From the NCBI GenBank assembly GCA_943737045.1, contig CALSFV010000099.1:218650-282649 (forward strand): DNA of 64,000 nucleotides, written 5' to 3'. Shown here piece by piece: positions 33,714 to 47,500 of this stretch. The stretch's first letter is position 1, and each line of letters starts with the position of its first letter. The DNA is from Parapristionchus giblindavisi. Its lineage: Eukaryota; Nematoda; Chromadorea; Rhabditida; Diplogasteridae. A model generated the notes under the pieces. It searched no databases, was not told where the DNA came from, and saw only the letters and a program-made list of their open reading frames with translations. Both the position numbers and the translations under genes were made by a program.

Positions 33714-36031
33714 CAGAAAGAGGATGAGATATACCAGAAAGGGGATGAGATATACCAGAAAGGGGATGAGATATACCAGAAAGAGGATGAGATATACCAG
33801 AAAGAGGATGAGATATACCAGAAAGAGGATGAGATATAAAAGAAAGAGGATGAGATATACCAGACAGAGGATGAGATATACCAGAAAGAGGATGAGATAT
33901 ACCAGAAAGAGGATGAGATATACCAGAAAGAGGATGAGATATACCAGAAAGAGGATGAGATATACCAGAAAGAGGATGAGATATAGCAGAAAGGGGATGA
34001 GATATACCAGGAAGAGGATGAGATATACCAGAAAGAGGATGAGATATACCAGAAAGGGGATGAGATATACCAGAAAGAGGATGAGATATAACAGAAAGAG
34101 GATGAGATATACCAGAAAGAGGATGAGATATACCAGAAAGAGGATGAGATATACCAGAAAGAGGATGAGATATACCAGAAAGAGGATGAGATATACCATA
34201 AAGAGGATGTGATATACCAGAAAGAGGATGAGATATACCAGAAAGAGGATGAAATATACCAGAAAGAGGATGAGATATACCAGAAAGAGGATGAGATATA
34301 CCAGAAAGGTTATGAGATATACCAGAAAGAGGATGAGATATACCAGAAAGAGGATGAGATATACCAGATAGGGGATGAGATATACCAGAAAGGGGATGAG
34401 ATATACCAGAAAGGGGATGAGATATACCAGAAAGAGGAAGAGATATACCAGAAAGGGGATGAGATATACCAGAAAGAGGATGAGATATACCAGAAAGAGG
34501 ATGAGATATTCCAGAAAGAGGATGAGATATACCAGAAAGAGGATGAGATATACCAGAAAGAGGATGAGATATACCAGAAAGGGGATGAGATATACCAGAA
34601 AGGGGATGAGATATACCAGAAAGAGGATGAGATATACCAGAAAGAGGATGAGATATACCAGAAAGAGGATGCGATATAAAAGAAAGAGGATGAGATATAC
34701 CAGAAAGAAGATGAGATATAACAGAAAGAGGATGAGATATACCAGAAAGAGGATGAGATATACCAGAAAGAGGATGAGATATACCAGAAAGAGGATGAGA
34801 TATACCAGAAAGAGGATGAGATATACCAGAAAGAGGATGAGATATACCAGAAAGAGGATGAGATATACCAGAAGGGGATGAGATATACCAGAAAGGGGAT
34901 GAGATATACCAGGAAGAGGATGAGATATACCAGAAAGAGGATGAGATATACCAGAAAGACGATGAGCTATACCAGAAAGAGGATGAGATATACCAGACAG
35001 AGGATGAGATATACCAGAAAGAGGATGAGATATACCAGAAAGAGGATGAGATATACCAGAAAGAGGATGAGATATACCAGAAAGAGGATGAGATATACCA
35101 GAAAGAGGATGAGATATACCAGAAAGAGGATGAGATATACCAGAAAGAGGATGAGATATACCAGAAGGGGATGAGATATACCAGAAAGGGGATGAGATAT
35201 ACCAGGAAGAGGATGAGATATACCAGAAAGAGGATGAGATATACCAGAAAGACGATGAGCTATACCAGAAAGAGGATGAGATATACCAGAAAGAGGATGA
35301 TATATACCAGAAAGAGGATGATATATACCAGAAAGAGGATGAGATATACCAGAAAGAGGATGAGATATACCAGAAAGGGGATGAGATATACCAGAAAGAG
35401 GATGAGATATACCAGAAAGAGGATGAGATATACCAGAAAGAGGATGAGATATACCAGAAAGAGGATGAGATATACCAGAAAGAGGATGAGATATACCAGA
35501 AAGACGATGAGATATACCAGAAAGGGGATGAGATATACCAGAAAGAGGATGAGATATACCAGAAAGAGGATGAGATATACCAGAAAGAGGATGAGATATA
35601 CCAGAAAGAGGATGATATATACCAGAAAGAGGATGAGATATACCAGAAAGAGGATGAGATATACCAGAAAGAGGATGAGATATACCAGAAAGAGGATGAG
35701 ATATACCAGAAAGAGGATGAGATATACCAGAAAGAGGATGAGATATACCAGAAAGAGGATGAGATATACCAGAAAGAGGATGAGATATACCAGAAAGAGG
35801 ATGAGATATACCAGAAAGAGGATGAGATATACCAGAAAGAGGATGAGATATACCATAAAGAGGATGTGATATACCAGAAAGAGGATGAGATATACCAGAA
35901 AGAGGATGAAATATACCAGAAAGAGGATGAGATATACCAGAAAGAGGATGAGATATACCAGAAAGGTTATGAGATATACCAGAAAGAGGATGAGATATAC
36001 CAGAAAGAGGATGAGATATACCAGATAGGGG
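33708..36031. repeat. 21-bp satellite array, block 17a (no foldback copies)
   Basis: Right continuation of block 16. TATAAAAG near 33836, CCAGACAG near 33862, TATAGCAG near 33984, CATAAAGAGGATGTG near 34197 and GTTATGAG near 34310 follow the series of block 14. From 34871 the one-base-deleted AGAAGGGG unit appears, in two modules 293 bp apart (34871 and 35164), each with GACGATGAGCTA. The stretch ends with CATAAAGAGGATGTG near 35853 and GTTATGAG near 35964. Confidence 0.96.
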
Positions 36032-39000
36032 ATGAGATATACCAGAAAGGGGATGAGATATACCAGAAAGAGGAAGAGATATACCAGAAAGGGGATGAGA
36101 TATACCAGAAAGGGGATGAGATATACCAGAAAGAGGAAGAGATATACCAGAAAGGGGATGAGATATACCAGAAAGAGGATGAGATATACCAGAAAGAGGA
36201 TGAGATATTCCAGAAAGAGGATGAGATATACCAGAAAGAGGATGAGATATACCAGAAAGAGGATGAGATATACCAGAAAGGGGATGAGATATACCAGAAA
36301 GGGGATGAGATATACCAGAAAGAGGATGAGATATACCAGAAAGGTTATGAGATATACCAGAAAGAGGATGAGATATACCAGAAAGAGGATGAGATATACC
36401 AGATAGGGGATGAGATATACCAGAAAGGGGATGAGATATACCAGAAAGGGGATGAGATATACCAGAAAGAGGAAGAGATATACCAGAAAGGGGATGAGAT
36501 ATACCAGAAAGAGGATGAGATATACCAGAAAGAGGATGAGATATTCCAGAAAGAGGATGAGATATACCAGAAAGAGGATGAGATATACCAGAAAGAGGAT
36601 GAGATATACCAGAAAGGGGATGAGATATACCAGAAAGGGGATGAGATATACCAGAAAGAGGATGAGATATACCAGAAAGAGGATGAGATATACCAGAAAG
36701 AGGATGAGATATAAAAGAAAGAGGATGAGATATACCAGAAAGAAGATGAGATATAACAGAAAGAGGATGAGATATACCAGAAAGAGGATGAGATATACCA
36801 GAAAGAGGATGAGATATACCAGAAAGAGGATGAGATATACCAGAAAGAGGATGAGATATACCAGAAAGAGGATGAGATATACCAGAAAGAGGATGAGATA
36901 TACCAGAAGGGGATGAGATATACCAGAAAGGGGATGAGATATACCAGGAAGAGGATGAGATATACCAGAAAGAGGATGAGATATACCAGAAAGACGATGA
37001 GCTATACCAGAAAGAGGATGAGATATACCAGACAGAGGATGAGATATACCAGAAAGAGGATGAGATATACCAGAAAGAGGATGAGATATACCAGAAAGAG
37101 GATGAGATATACCAGAAAGAGGATGAGATATACCAGAAAGAGGATGAGATATACCAGAAAGAGGATGAGATATACCAGAAAGAGGATGAGATATACCAGA
37201 AGGGGATGAGATATACCAGAAAGGGGATGAGATATACCAGGAAGAGGATGAGATATACCAGAAAGAGGATGAGATATACCAGAAAGAGGATGAGATATAC
37301 CAGAAAGAGGATGAGATATACCAGATAGGGGATGAGATATACCAGAAAGGGGATGAGATATACCAGAAAGAGGAAGAGATATACCAGAAAGAGGATGAGA
37401 TATACCAGAAGGGGATGAGATATACCAGAAAGGGGATGAGATATACCAGAAAGAGGATGAGATATACCAGAAAGGTTATGAGATATACCAGAAAGAGGAT
37501 GAGATATACCAGAAAGAGGATGAGATATACCAGATAGGGGATGAGATATACCAGAAAGGGGATGAGATATACCAGAAAGAGGAAGAGATATACCAGAAAG
37601 GGGATGAGATATACCAGAAAGGGGATGAGATATACCAGAAAGAGGAAGAGATATACCAGAAAGGGGATGAGATATACCAGAAAGAGGATGAGATATACCA
37701 GAAAGAGGATGAGATATTCCAGAAAGAGGATGAGATATACCAGAAAGAGGATGAGATATACCAGAAAGAGGATGAGATATACCAGAAAGGGGATGAGATA
37801 TACCAGAAAGGGGATGAGATATACCAGAAAGAGGATGAGATATACCAGAAAGGTTATGAGATATACCAGAAAGAGGATGAGATATACCAGAAAGAGGATG
37901 AGATATACCAGATAGGGGATGAGATATACCAGAAAGGGGATGAGATATACCAGAAAGGGGATGAGATATACCAGAAAGAGGAAGAGATATACCAGAAAGG
38001 GGATGAGATATACCAGAAAGAGGATGAGATATACCAGAAAGAGGAGGAGATATTCCAGAAAGAGGATGAGATATACCAGAAAGAGGATGAGATATACCAG
38101 AAAGAGGATGAGATATACCAGAAAGGGGATGAGATATACCAGAAAGGGGATGAGATATACCAGAAAGAGGATGAGATATACCAGAAAGAGGATGAGATAT
38201 ACCAGAAAGAGGATGAGATATAAAAGAAAGAGGATGAGATATACCAGAAAGAAGATGAGATATAACAGAAAGAGGATGAGATATACCAGAAAGAGGATGA
38301 GATATACCAGAAAGAGGATGAGATATACCAGAAAGAGGATGAGATATACCAGAAAGAGGATGAGATATACCAGAAAGAGGATGAGATATACCAGAAAGAG
38401 GATGAGATATACCAGAAGGGGATGAGATATACCAGAAAGGGGATGAGATATACCAGGAAGAGGATGAGATATACCAGAAAGAGGATGAGATATACCAGAA
38501 AGACGATGAGCTATACCAGAAAGAGGATGAGATATACCATACAGAGGATGAGATATACCAGAAAGAGGATGAGATATACCAGAAAGGGGATGAGATATAC
38601 CAGAAAGGGGATGAGATATACCAGAAAGAGGATGAGATATACCAGAAAGAGGATGAGATATACCAGAAAGAGGATGAGATATACCAGAAAGAGGATGAGA
38701 TATACCAGAAAGAGGATGAGATATACCAGAAAGAGGATGAGATATACCAGAAGGGGATGAGATATACCAGAAAGGGGATGAGATATACCAGGAAGAGGAT
38801 GAGATATACCAGAAAGAGGATGAGATATACCAGAAAGACGATGAGCTATACCAGAAAGAGGATGAGATATACCAGACAGAGGATGAGATATACCAGAAAG
38901 AGGATGAGATATACCAGAAAGAGGATGAGATATACCAGAAAGAGGATGAGATATACCAGAAAGAGGATGAGATATACCAGAAAGAGGATGAGATATACCA

Positions 39001-42000
39001 GAAAGAGGATGAGATATACCAGAAAGAGGATGAGATATACCAGAAGGGGATGAGATATACCAGAAAGGGGATGAGATATACCAGGAAGAGGATGAGATAT
39101 ACCAGAAAGAGGATGAGATATACCAGAAAGAGGATGAGATATACCAGAAAGAGGATGAGATATACCAGATAGGGGATGAGATATACCAGAAAGGGGATGA
39201 GATATACCAGAAAGAGGAAGAGATATACCAGAAAGAGGATGAGATATACCAGAAGGGGATGAGATATACCAGAAAGGGGATGAGATATACCAGAAAGAGG
39301 ATGAGATATACCAGAAAGGTTATGAGATATACCAGAAAGAGGATGAGATATACCAGAAAGAGGATGAGATATACCAGATAGGGGATGAGATATACCAGAA
39401 AGGGGATGAGATATACCAGAAAGAGGAAGAGATATACCAGAAAGGGGATGAGATATACCAGAAAGGGGATGAGATATACCAGAAAGAGGAAGAGATATAC
39501 CAGAAAGGGGATGAGATATACCAGAAAGAGGATGAGATATACCAGAAAGAGGATGAGATATTCCAGAAAGAGGATGAGATATACCAGAAAGAGGATGAGA
39601 TATACCAGAAAGAGGATGAGATATACCAGAAAGGGGATGAGATATACCAGAAAGGGGATGAGATATACCAGAAAGAGGATGAGATATACCAGAAAGGTTA
39701 TGAGATATACCAGAAAGAGGATGAGATATACCAGAAAGAGGATGAGATATACCAGATAGGGGATGAGATATACCAGAAAGGGGATGAGATATACCAGAAA
39801 GGGGATGAGATATACCAGAAAGAGGAAGAGATATACCAGAAAGGGGATGAGATATACCAGAAAGAGGATGAGATATACCAGAAAGAGGAGGAGATATTCC
39901 AGAAAGAGGATGAGATATACCAGAAAGAGGATGAGATATACCAGAAAGAGGATGAGATATACCAGAAAGGGGATGAGATATACCAGAAAGGGGATGAGAT
40001 ATACCAGAAAGAGGATGAGATATACCAGAAAGAGGATGAGATATACCAGAAAGAGGATGAGATATAAAAGAAAGAGGATGAGATATACCAGAAAGAGGAT
40101 GAGATATACCAGAAAGAGGATGAGATATACCAGAAAGAGGATGAGATATACCAGAAAGAGGATGAGATATACCAGAAAGAGGATGAGATATACCAGAAAG
40201 AGGATGAGATATACCAGAAAGAGGATGAGATATACCAGAAAGAGGATGAGATATACCAGAAGGGGATGAGATATACCAGAAAGGGGATGAGATATACCAG
40301 GAAGAGGATGAGATATACCAGAAAGAGGATGAGATATACCAGAAAGACGATGAGCTATACCAGAAAGAGGATGAGATATACCAGACAGAGGATGAGATAT
40401 ACCAGAAAGAGGATGAGATATACCAGAAAGAGGATGAGATATACCAGAAAGAGGATGAGATATACCAGAAAGAGGATGAGATATACCAGAAAGAGGATGA
40501 GATATACCAGAAAGAGGATGAGATATACCAGAAAGAGGATGAGATATACCAGAAGGGGATGAGATATACCAGAAAGGGGATGAGATATACCAGGAAGAGG
40601 ATGAGATATACCAGAAAGAGGATGAGATATACCAGAAAGAGGATGAGATATACCAGAAAGAGGATGAGATATACCAGATAGGGGATGAGATATACCAGAA
40701 AGGGGATGAGATATACCAGAAAGAGGAAGAGATATACCAGAAAGAGGATGAGATATACCAGAAAGGGGATGAGATATACCAGAAAGGGGATGAGATATAC
40801 CAGAAAGAGGATGAGATATACCAGAAAGAGGATGAGATATACCAGAAAGAGGATGAGATATACCAGAAAGAGGATGAGATATACCAGAAAGAGGATGAGA
40901 TATACCAGAAAGAGGATGAGATATACCAGAAGGGGATGAGATATACCAGAAAGGGGATGAGATATACCAGGAAGAGGATGAGATATACCAGAAAGAGGAT
41001 GAGATATACCAGAAAGACGATGAGCTATACCAGAAAGAGGATGAGATATACCAGACAGAGGATGAGATATACCAGAAAGAGGATGAGATATACCAGAAAG
41101 AGGATGAGATATACCAGAAAGAGGATGAGATATACCAGAAAGAGGATGAGATATACCAGAAAGAGGATGAGATATACCAGAAAGAGGATGAGATATACCA
41201 GAAAGAGGATGAGATATACCAGAAGGGGATGAGATATACCAGAAAGGGGATGAGATATACCAGGAAGAGGATGAGATATACCAGAAAGAGGATGAGATAT
41301 ACCAGAAAGAGGATGAGATATACCAGAAAGAGGATGAGATATACCAGATAGGGGATGAGATATACCAGAAAGGGGATGAGATATACCAGAAAGAGGAAGA
41401 GATATACCAGAAAGAGGATGAGATATACCAGAAGGGGATGAGATATACCAGAAAGGGGATGAGATATACCAGAAAGAGGATGAGATATACCAGAAAGGTT
41501 ATGAGATATACCAGAAAGAGGATGAGATATACCAGAAAGAGGATGAGATATACCAGATAGGGGATGAGATATACCAGAAAGGGGATGAGATATACCAGAA
41601 AGAGGAAGAGATATACCAGAAAGGGGATGAGATATACCAGAAAGGGGATGAGATATACCAGAAAGAGGAAGAGATATACCAGAAAGGGGATGAGATATAC
41701 CAGAAAGAGGATGAGATATACCAGAAAGAGGATGAGATATTCCAGAAAGAGGATGAGATATACCAGAAAGAGGATGAGATATACCAGAAAGAGGATGAGA
41801 TATACCAGAAAGGGGATGAGATATACCAGAAAGGGGATGAGATATACCAGAAAGAGGATGAGATATACCAGAAAGGTTATGAGATATACCAGAAAGAGGA
41901 TGAGATATACCAGAAAGAGGATGAGATATACCAGATAGGGGATGAGATATACCAGAAAGGGGATGAGATATACCAGAAAGGGGATGAGATATACCAGAAA

Positions 42001-44581
42001 GAGGAAGAGATATACCAGAAAGGGGATGAGATATACCAGAAAGAGGATGAGATATACCAGAAAGAGGAGGAGATATTCCAGAAAGAGGATGAGATATACC
42101 AGAAAGAGGATGAGATATACCAGAAAGAGGATGAGATATACCAGAAAGGGGATGAGATATACCAGAAAGGGGATGAGATATACCAGAAAGAGGATGAGAT
42201 ATACCAGAAAGAGGATGAGATATACCAGAAAGAGGATGAGATATAAAAGAAAGAGGATGAGATATACCAGAAAGAGGATGAGATATACCAGAAAGAGGAT
42301 GAGATATACCAGAAAGAGGATGAGATATACCAGAAAGAGGATGAGATATACCAGAAAGAGGATGAGATATACCAGAAAGAGGATGAGATATACCAGAAAG
42401 AGGATGAGATATACCAGAAAGAGGATGAGATATACCAGAAGGGGATGAGATATACCAGAAAGGGGATGAGATATACCAGGAAGAGGATGAGATATACCAG
42501 AAAGAGGATGAGATATACCAGAAAGACGATGAGCTATACCAGAAAGAGGATGAGATATACCAGACAGAGGATGAGATATACCAGAAAGAGGATGAGATAT
42601 ACCAGAAAGAGGATGAGATATACCAGAAAGAGGATGAGATATACCAGAAAGAGGATGAGATATACCAGAAAGAGGATGAGATATACCAGAAAGAGGATGA
42701 GATATACCAGAAAGAGGATGAGATATACCAGAAGGGGATGAGATATACCAGAAAGGGGATGAGATATACCAGGAAGAGGATGAGATATACCAGAAAGAGG
42801 ATGAGATATACCAGAAAGAGGATGAGATATACCAGAAAGAGGATGAGATATACCAGATAGGGGATGAGATATACCAGAAAGGGGATGAGATATACCAGAA
42901 AGAGGAAGAGATATACCAGAAAGAGGATGAGATATACCAGAAGGGGATGAGATATACCAGAAAGGGGATGAGATATACCAGAAAGAGGATGAGATATACC
43001 AGAAAGGTTATGAGATATACCAGAAAGAGGATGAGATATACCAGAAAGAGGATGAGATATACCAGATAGGGGATGAGATATACCAGAAAGGGGATGAGAT
43101 ATACCAGAAAGAGGAAGAGATATACCAGAAAGGGGATGAGATATACCAGAAAGGGGATGAGATATACCAGAAAGAGGAAGAGATATACCAGAAAGGGGAT
43201 GAGATATACCAGAAAGAGGATGAGATATACCAGAAAGAGGATGAGATATTCCAGAAAGAGGATGAGATATACCAGAAAGAGGATGAGATATACCAGAAAG
43301 AGGATGAGATATACCAGAAAGGGGATGAGATATACCAGAAAGGGGATGAGATATACCAGAAAGAGGATGAGATATACCAGAAAGGTTATGAGATATACCA
43401 GAAAGAGGATGAGATATACCAGAAAGAGGATGAGATATACCAGATAGGGGATGAGATATACCAGAAAGGGGATGAGATATACCAGAAAGGGGATGAGATA
43501 TACCAGAAAGAGGAAGAGATATACCAGAAAGGGGATGAGATATACCAGAAAGAGGATGAGATATACCAGAAAGAGGAGGAGATATTCCAGAAAGAGGATG
43601 AGATATACCAGAAAGAGGATGAGATATACCAGAAAGAGGATGAGATATACCAGAAAGGGGATGAGATATACCAGAAAGGGGATGAGATATACCAGAAAGA
43701 GGATGAGATATACCAGAAAGAGGATGAGATATACCAGAAAGAGGATGAGATATAAAAGAAAGAGGATGAGATATACCAGAAAGAAGATGAGATATAACAG
43801 AAAGAGGATGAGATATACCAGAAAGAGGATGAGATATACCAGAAAGAGGATGAGATATACCAGAAAGAGGATGAGATATACCAGAAAGAGGATGAGATAT
43901 ACCAGAAAGAGGATGAGATATACCAGAAAGAGGATGAGATATACCAGAAGGGGATGAGATATACCAGAAAGGGGATGAGATATACCAGGAAGAGGATGAG
44001 ATATACCAGAAAGAGGATGAGATATACCAGAAAGACGATGAGCTATACCAGAAAGAGGATGAGATATACCATACAGAGGATGAGATATACCAGAAAGAGG
44101 ATGAGATATACCAGAAAGAGGATGAGATATACCAGAAAGAGGATGAGATATACCAGAAAGAGGATGAGATATACCAGAAAGAGGATGAGATATACCAGAA
44201 AGAGGATGAGATATACCAGAAAGAGGATGAGATATACCAGAAGGGGATGAGATATACCAGAAAGGGGATGAGATATACCAGGAAGAGGATGAGATATACC
44301 AGAAAGAGGATGAGATATACCAGAAAGACGATGAGCTATACCAGAAAGAGGATGAGATATACCAGAAAGAGGATGATATATACCAGAAAGAGGATGATAT
44401 ATACCAGAAAGAGGATGAGATATACCAGAAAGAGGATGAGATATACCAGAAAGAGGATGAGATATACCAGAAAGAGGATGAGATATACCAGAAAGAGGAT
44501 GAGATATACCAGAAAGAGGATGAGATATACCAGAAAGAGGATGAGATATACCAGAAAGAGGATGAGATATACCAGAAAGAC
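36032..44581. repeat. 1509-bp higher-order repeat region of the satellite (block 17b)
   Basis: The same ordered run of variants (AAAGGG, GAAGAG, GATATTCC, GTTATGAG, CCAGATAGGGG, GAGGAGATATTCC, TATAAAAG, AGAAGGGG, GACGATGAGCTA) recurs from 36032, 37541, 39385, 41564 and 43073, spaced 1509, 1844, 2179 and 1509 bp. The longer spacings contain 335 and 670 extra bp (extra modules at 38422-38756 and 40266-40935). 1509 is 72 units minus 3, because three AGAAGGGG units per period each lack one A. The period is therefore not a whole number of 21-bp units, although it is a multiple of 3. Confidence 0.93.
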
Positions 44582-47500
44582 GATGAGATATACCAGAAAG
44601 GGGATGAGATATACCAGAAAGAGGATGAGATATACCAGAAAGAGGATGAGATATACCAGAAAGAGGATGAGATATACCAGAAAGAGGATGATATATACCA
44701 GAAAGAGGATGAGATATACCAGAAAGAGGATGAGATATACCAGAAAGAGGATGAGATATACCAGAAAGAGGATGAGATATACCAGAAAGAGGATGAGATA
44801 TACCAGAAAGAGGATGAGATATACCAGAAAGAGGATGAGATATACCAGAAAGAGGATGAGATATACCAGAAAGAGGATGAGATATACCAGAAAGAGGATG
44901 AGATATACCAGAAAGAGGATGAGATATACCATAAAGAGGATGTGATATACCAGAAAGAGGATGAGATATACCAGAAAGAGGATGAAATATACCAGAAAGA
45001 GGATGAGATATACCAGAAAGAGGATGAGATATACCAGAAAGGTTATGAGATATACCAGAAAGAGGATGAGATATACCTGAAAGAGGATGAGATATACCAG
45101 ATAGGGGATGAGATATACCAGAAAGGGGATGAGATATACCAGAAAGAGGAAGAGATATACCAGAAAGGGGATGAGATATACCAGAAAGGGGATGAGATAT
45201 ACCAGAAAGAGGAAGAGATATACCAGAAAGGGGATGAGATATACCAGAAAGAGGATGAGATATACCAGAAAGAGGATGAGATATTCCAGAAAGAGGATGA
45301 GATATACCAGAAAGAGGATGAGATATACCAGAAAGAGGATGAGATATACCAGAAAGGGGATGAGATATACCAGAAAGGGGATGAGATATACCAGAAAGAG
45401 GATGAGATATACCAGAAAGAGGATGAGATATACCAGAAAGAGGATGAGATATAAAAGAAAGAGGATGAGATATACCAGACAGAGGATGAGATATACCAGA
45501 AAGAGGATGAGATATACCAGAAAGAGGATGAGATATACCAGAAAGAGGATGAGATATACCAGAAAGAGGATGAGATATACCAGAAAGAGGATGAGATATA
45601 CCAGAAAGAGGATGAGATATACCAGAAAGACGATGAGATATACCAGAAAGGGGATGAGATATACCAGAAAGAGGATGAGATATACCAGAAAGAGGATGAG
45701 ATATACCAGAAAGAGGATGAGATATACCAGAAAGAGGATGATATATACCAGAAAGAGGATGAGATATACCAGAAAGAGGATGAGATATACCAGAAAGAGG
45801 ATGAGATATACCAGAAAGAGGATGAGATATACCAGAAAGAGGATGAGATATACCAGAAAGAGGATGAGATATACCAGAAAGAGGATGAGATATACCAGAA
45901 AGAGGATGAGATATACCAGAAAGAGGATGAGATATACCAGAAAGAGGATGAGATATACCAGAAAGAGGATGAGATATACCATAAAGAGGATGTGATATAC
46001 CAGAAAGAGGATGAGATATACCAGAAAGAGGATGAAATATACCAGAAAGAGGATGAGATATACCAGAAAGAGGATGAGATATACCAGAAAGGTTATGAGA
46101 TATACCAGAAAGAGGATGAGATATACCAGAAAGAGGATGAGATATACCAGATAGGGGATGAGATATACCAGAAAGGGGATGAGATATACCAGAAAGAGGA
46201 AGAGATATACCAGAAAGGGGATGAGATATACCAGAAAGGGGATGAGATATACCAGAAAGAGGAAGAGATATACCAGAAAGGGGATGAGATATACCAGAAA
46301 GAGGATGAGATATACCAGAAAGAGGATGAGATATTCCAGAAAGAGGATGAGATATACCAGAAAGAGGATGAGATATACCAGAAAGAGGATGAGATATACC
46401 AGAAAGGGGATGAGATATACCAGAAAGGGGATGAGATATACCAGAAAGAGGAAGAGATATACCAGAAAGAGGATGAGATATACCAGAAAGAGGATGAGAT
46501 ATAAAAGAAAGAGGATGAGATATACCAGACAGAGGATGAGATATACCAGAAAGAGGATGAGTTATACCAGAAAGAGGATGAGATATACCAGAAAGAGGAT
46601 GAGATATACCAGAAAGAGGATGAGATATACCAGAAAGAGGATGAGATATACCAGAAAGAGGATGAGATATACCAGAAAGAGGATGAGATATACCAGAAAG
46701 AGGATGAGATATAAAAGAAAGAGGATGAGATATACCAGAAAGAGGATGAGATATACCAGAAAGAGGATGAGATATACCAGAAAGAGGATGAGATATACCA
46801 GAAAGAGGATGAGATATACCAGAAAGAGGATGAGATATACCAGAAAGAGGATGAGATATACCAGAAAGAGGATGAGATATACCAGAAAGAGGATGAGATA
46901 TAAAAGAAAGAGGATGAGATATACCAGACAGAGGATGAGATATACCAGAAAGAGGATGAGATATACCAGAAAGAGGATGAGATATACCAGAAAGAGGATG
47001 AGATATACCAGAAAGAGGATGAGATATACCAGAAAGAGGATGAGATATACCAGAAAGAGGATGAGATATACCAGAAAGACGATGAGATATACCAGAAAGG
47101 GGATGAGATATACCAGAAAGAGGATGAGATATACCAGAAAGAGGATGAGATATACCAGAAAGAGGATGAGATATACCAGAAAGAGGATGATATATACCAG
47201 AAAGAGGATGAGATATACCAGAAAGAGGATGAGATATACCAGAAAGAGGATGAGATATACCAGAAAGAGGATGAGATATACCAGAAAGAGGATGAGATAT
47301 ACCAGAAAGAGGATGAGATATACCAGAAAGAGGATGAGATATACCAGAAAGAGGATGAGATATACCAGAAAGAGGATGAGATATACCAGAAAGAGGATGA
47401 GATATACCAGAAAGAGGATGAGATATACCATAAAGAGGATGTGATATACCAGAAAGAGGATGAGATATACCAGAAAGAGGATGAAATATACCAGAAAGAG

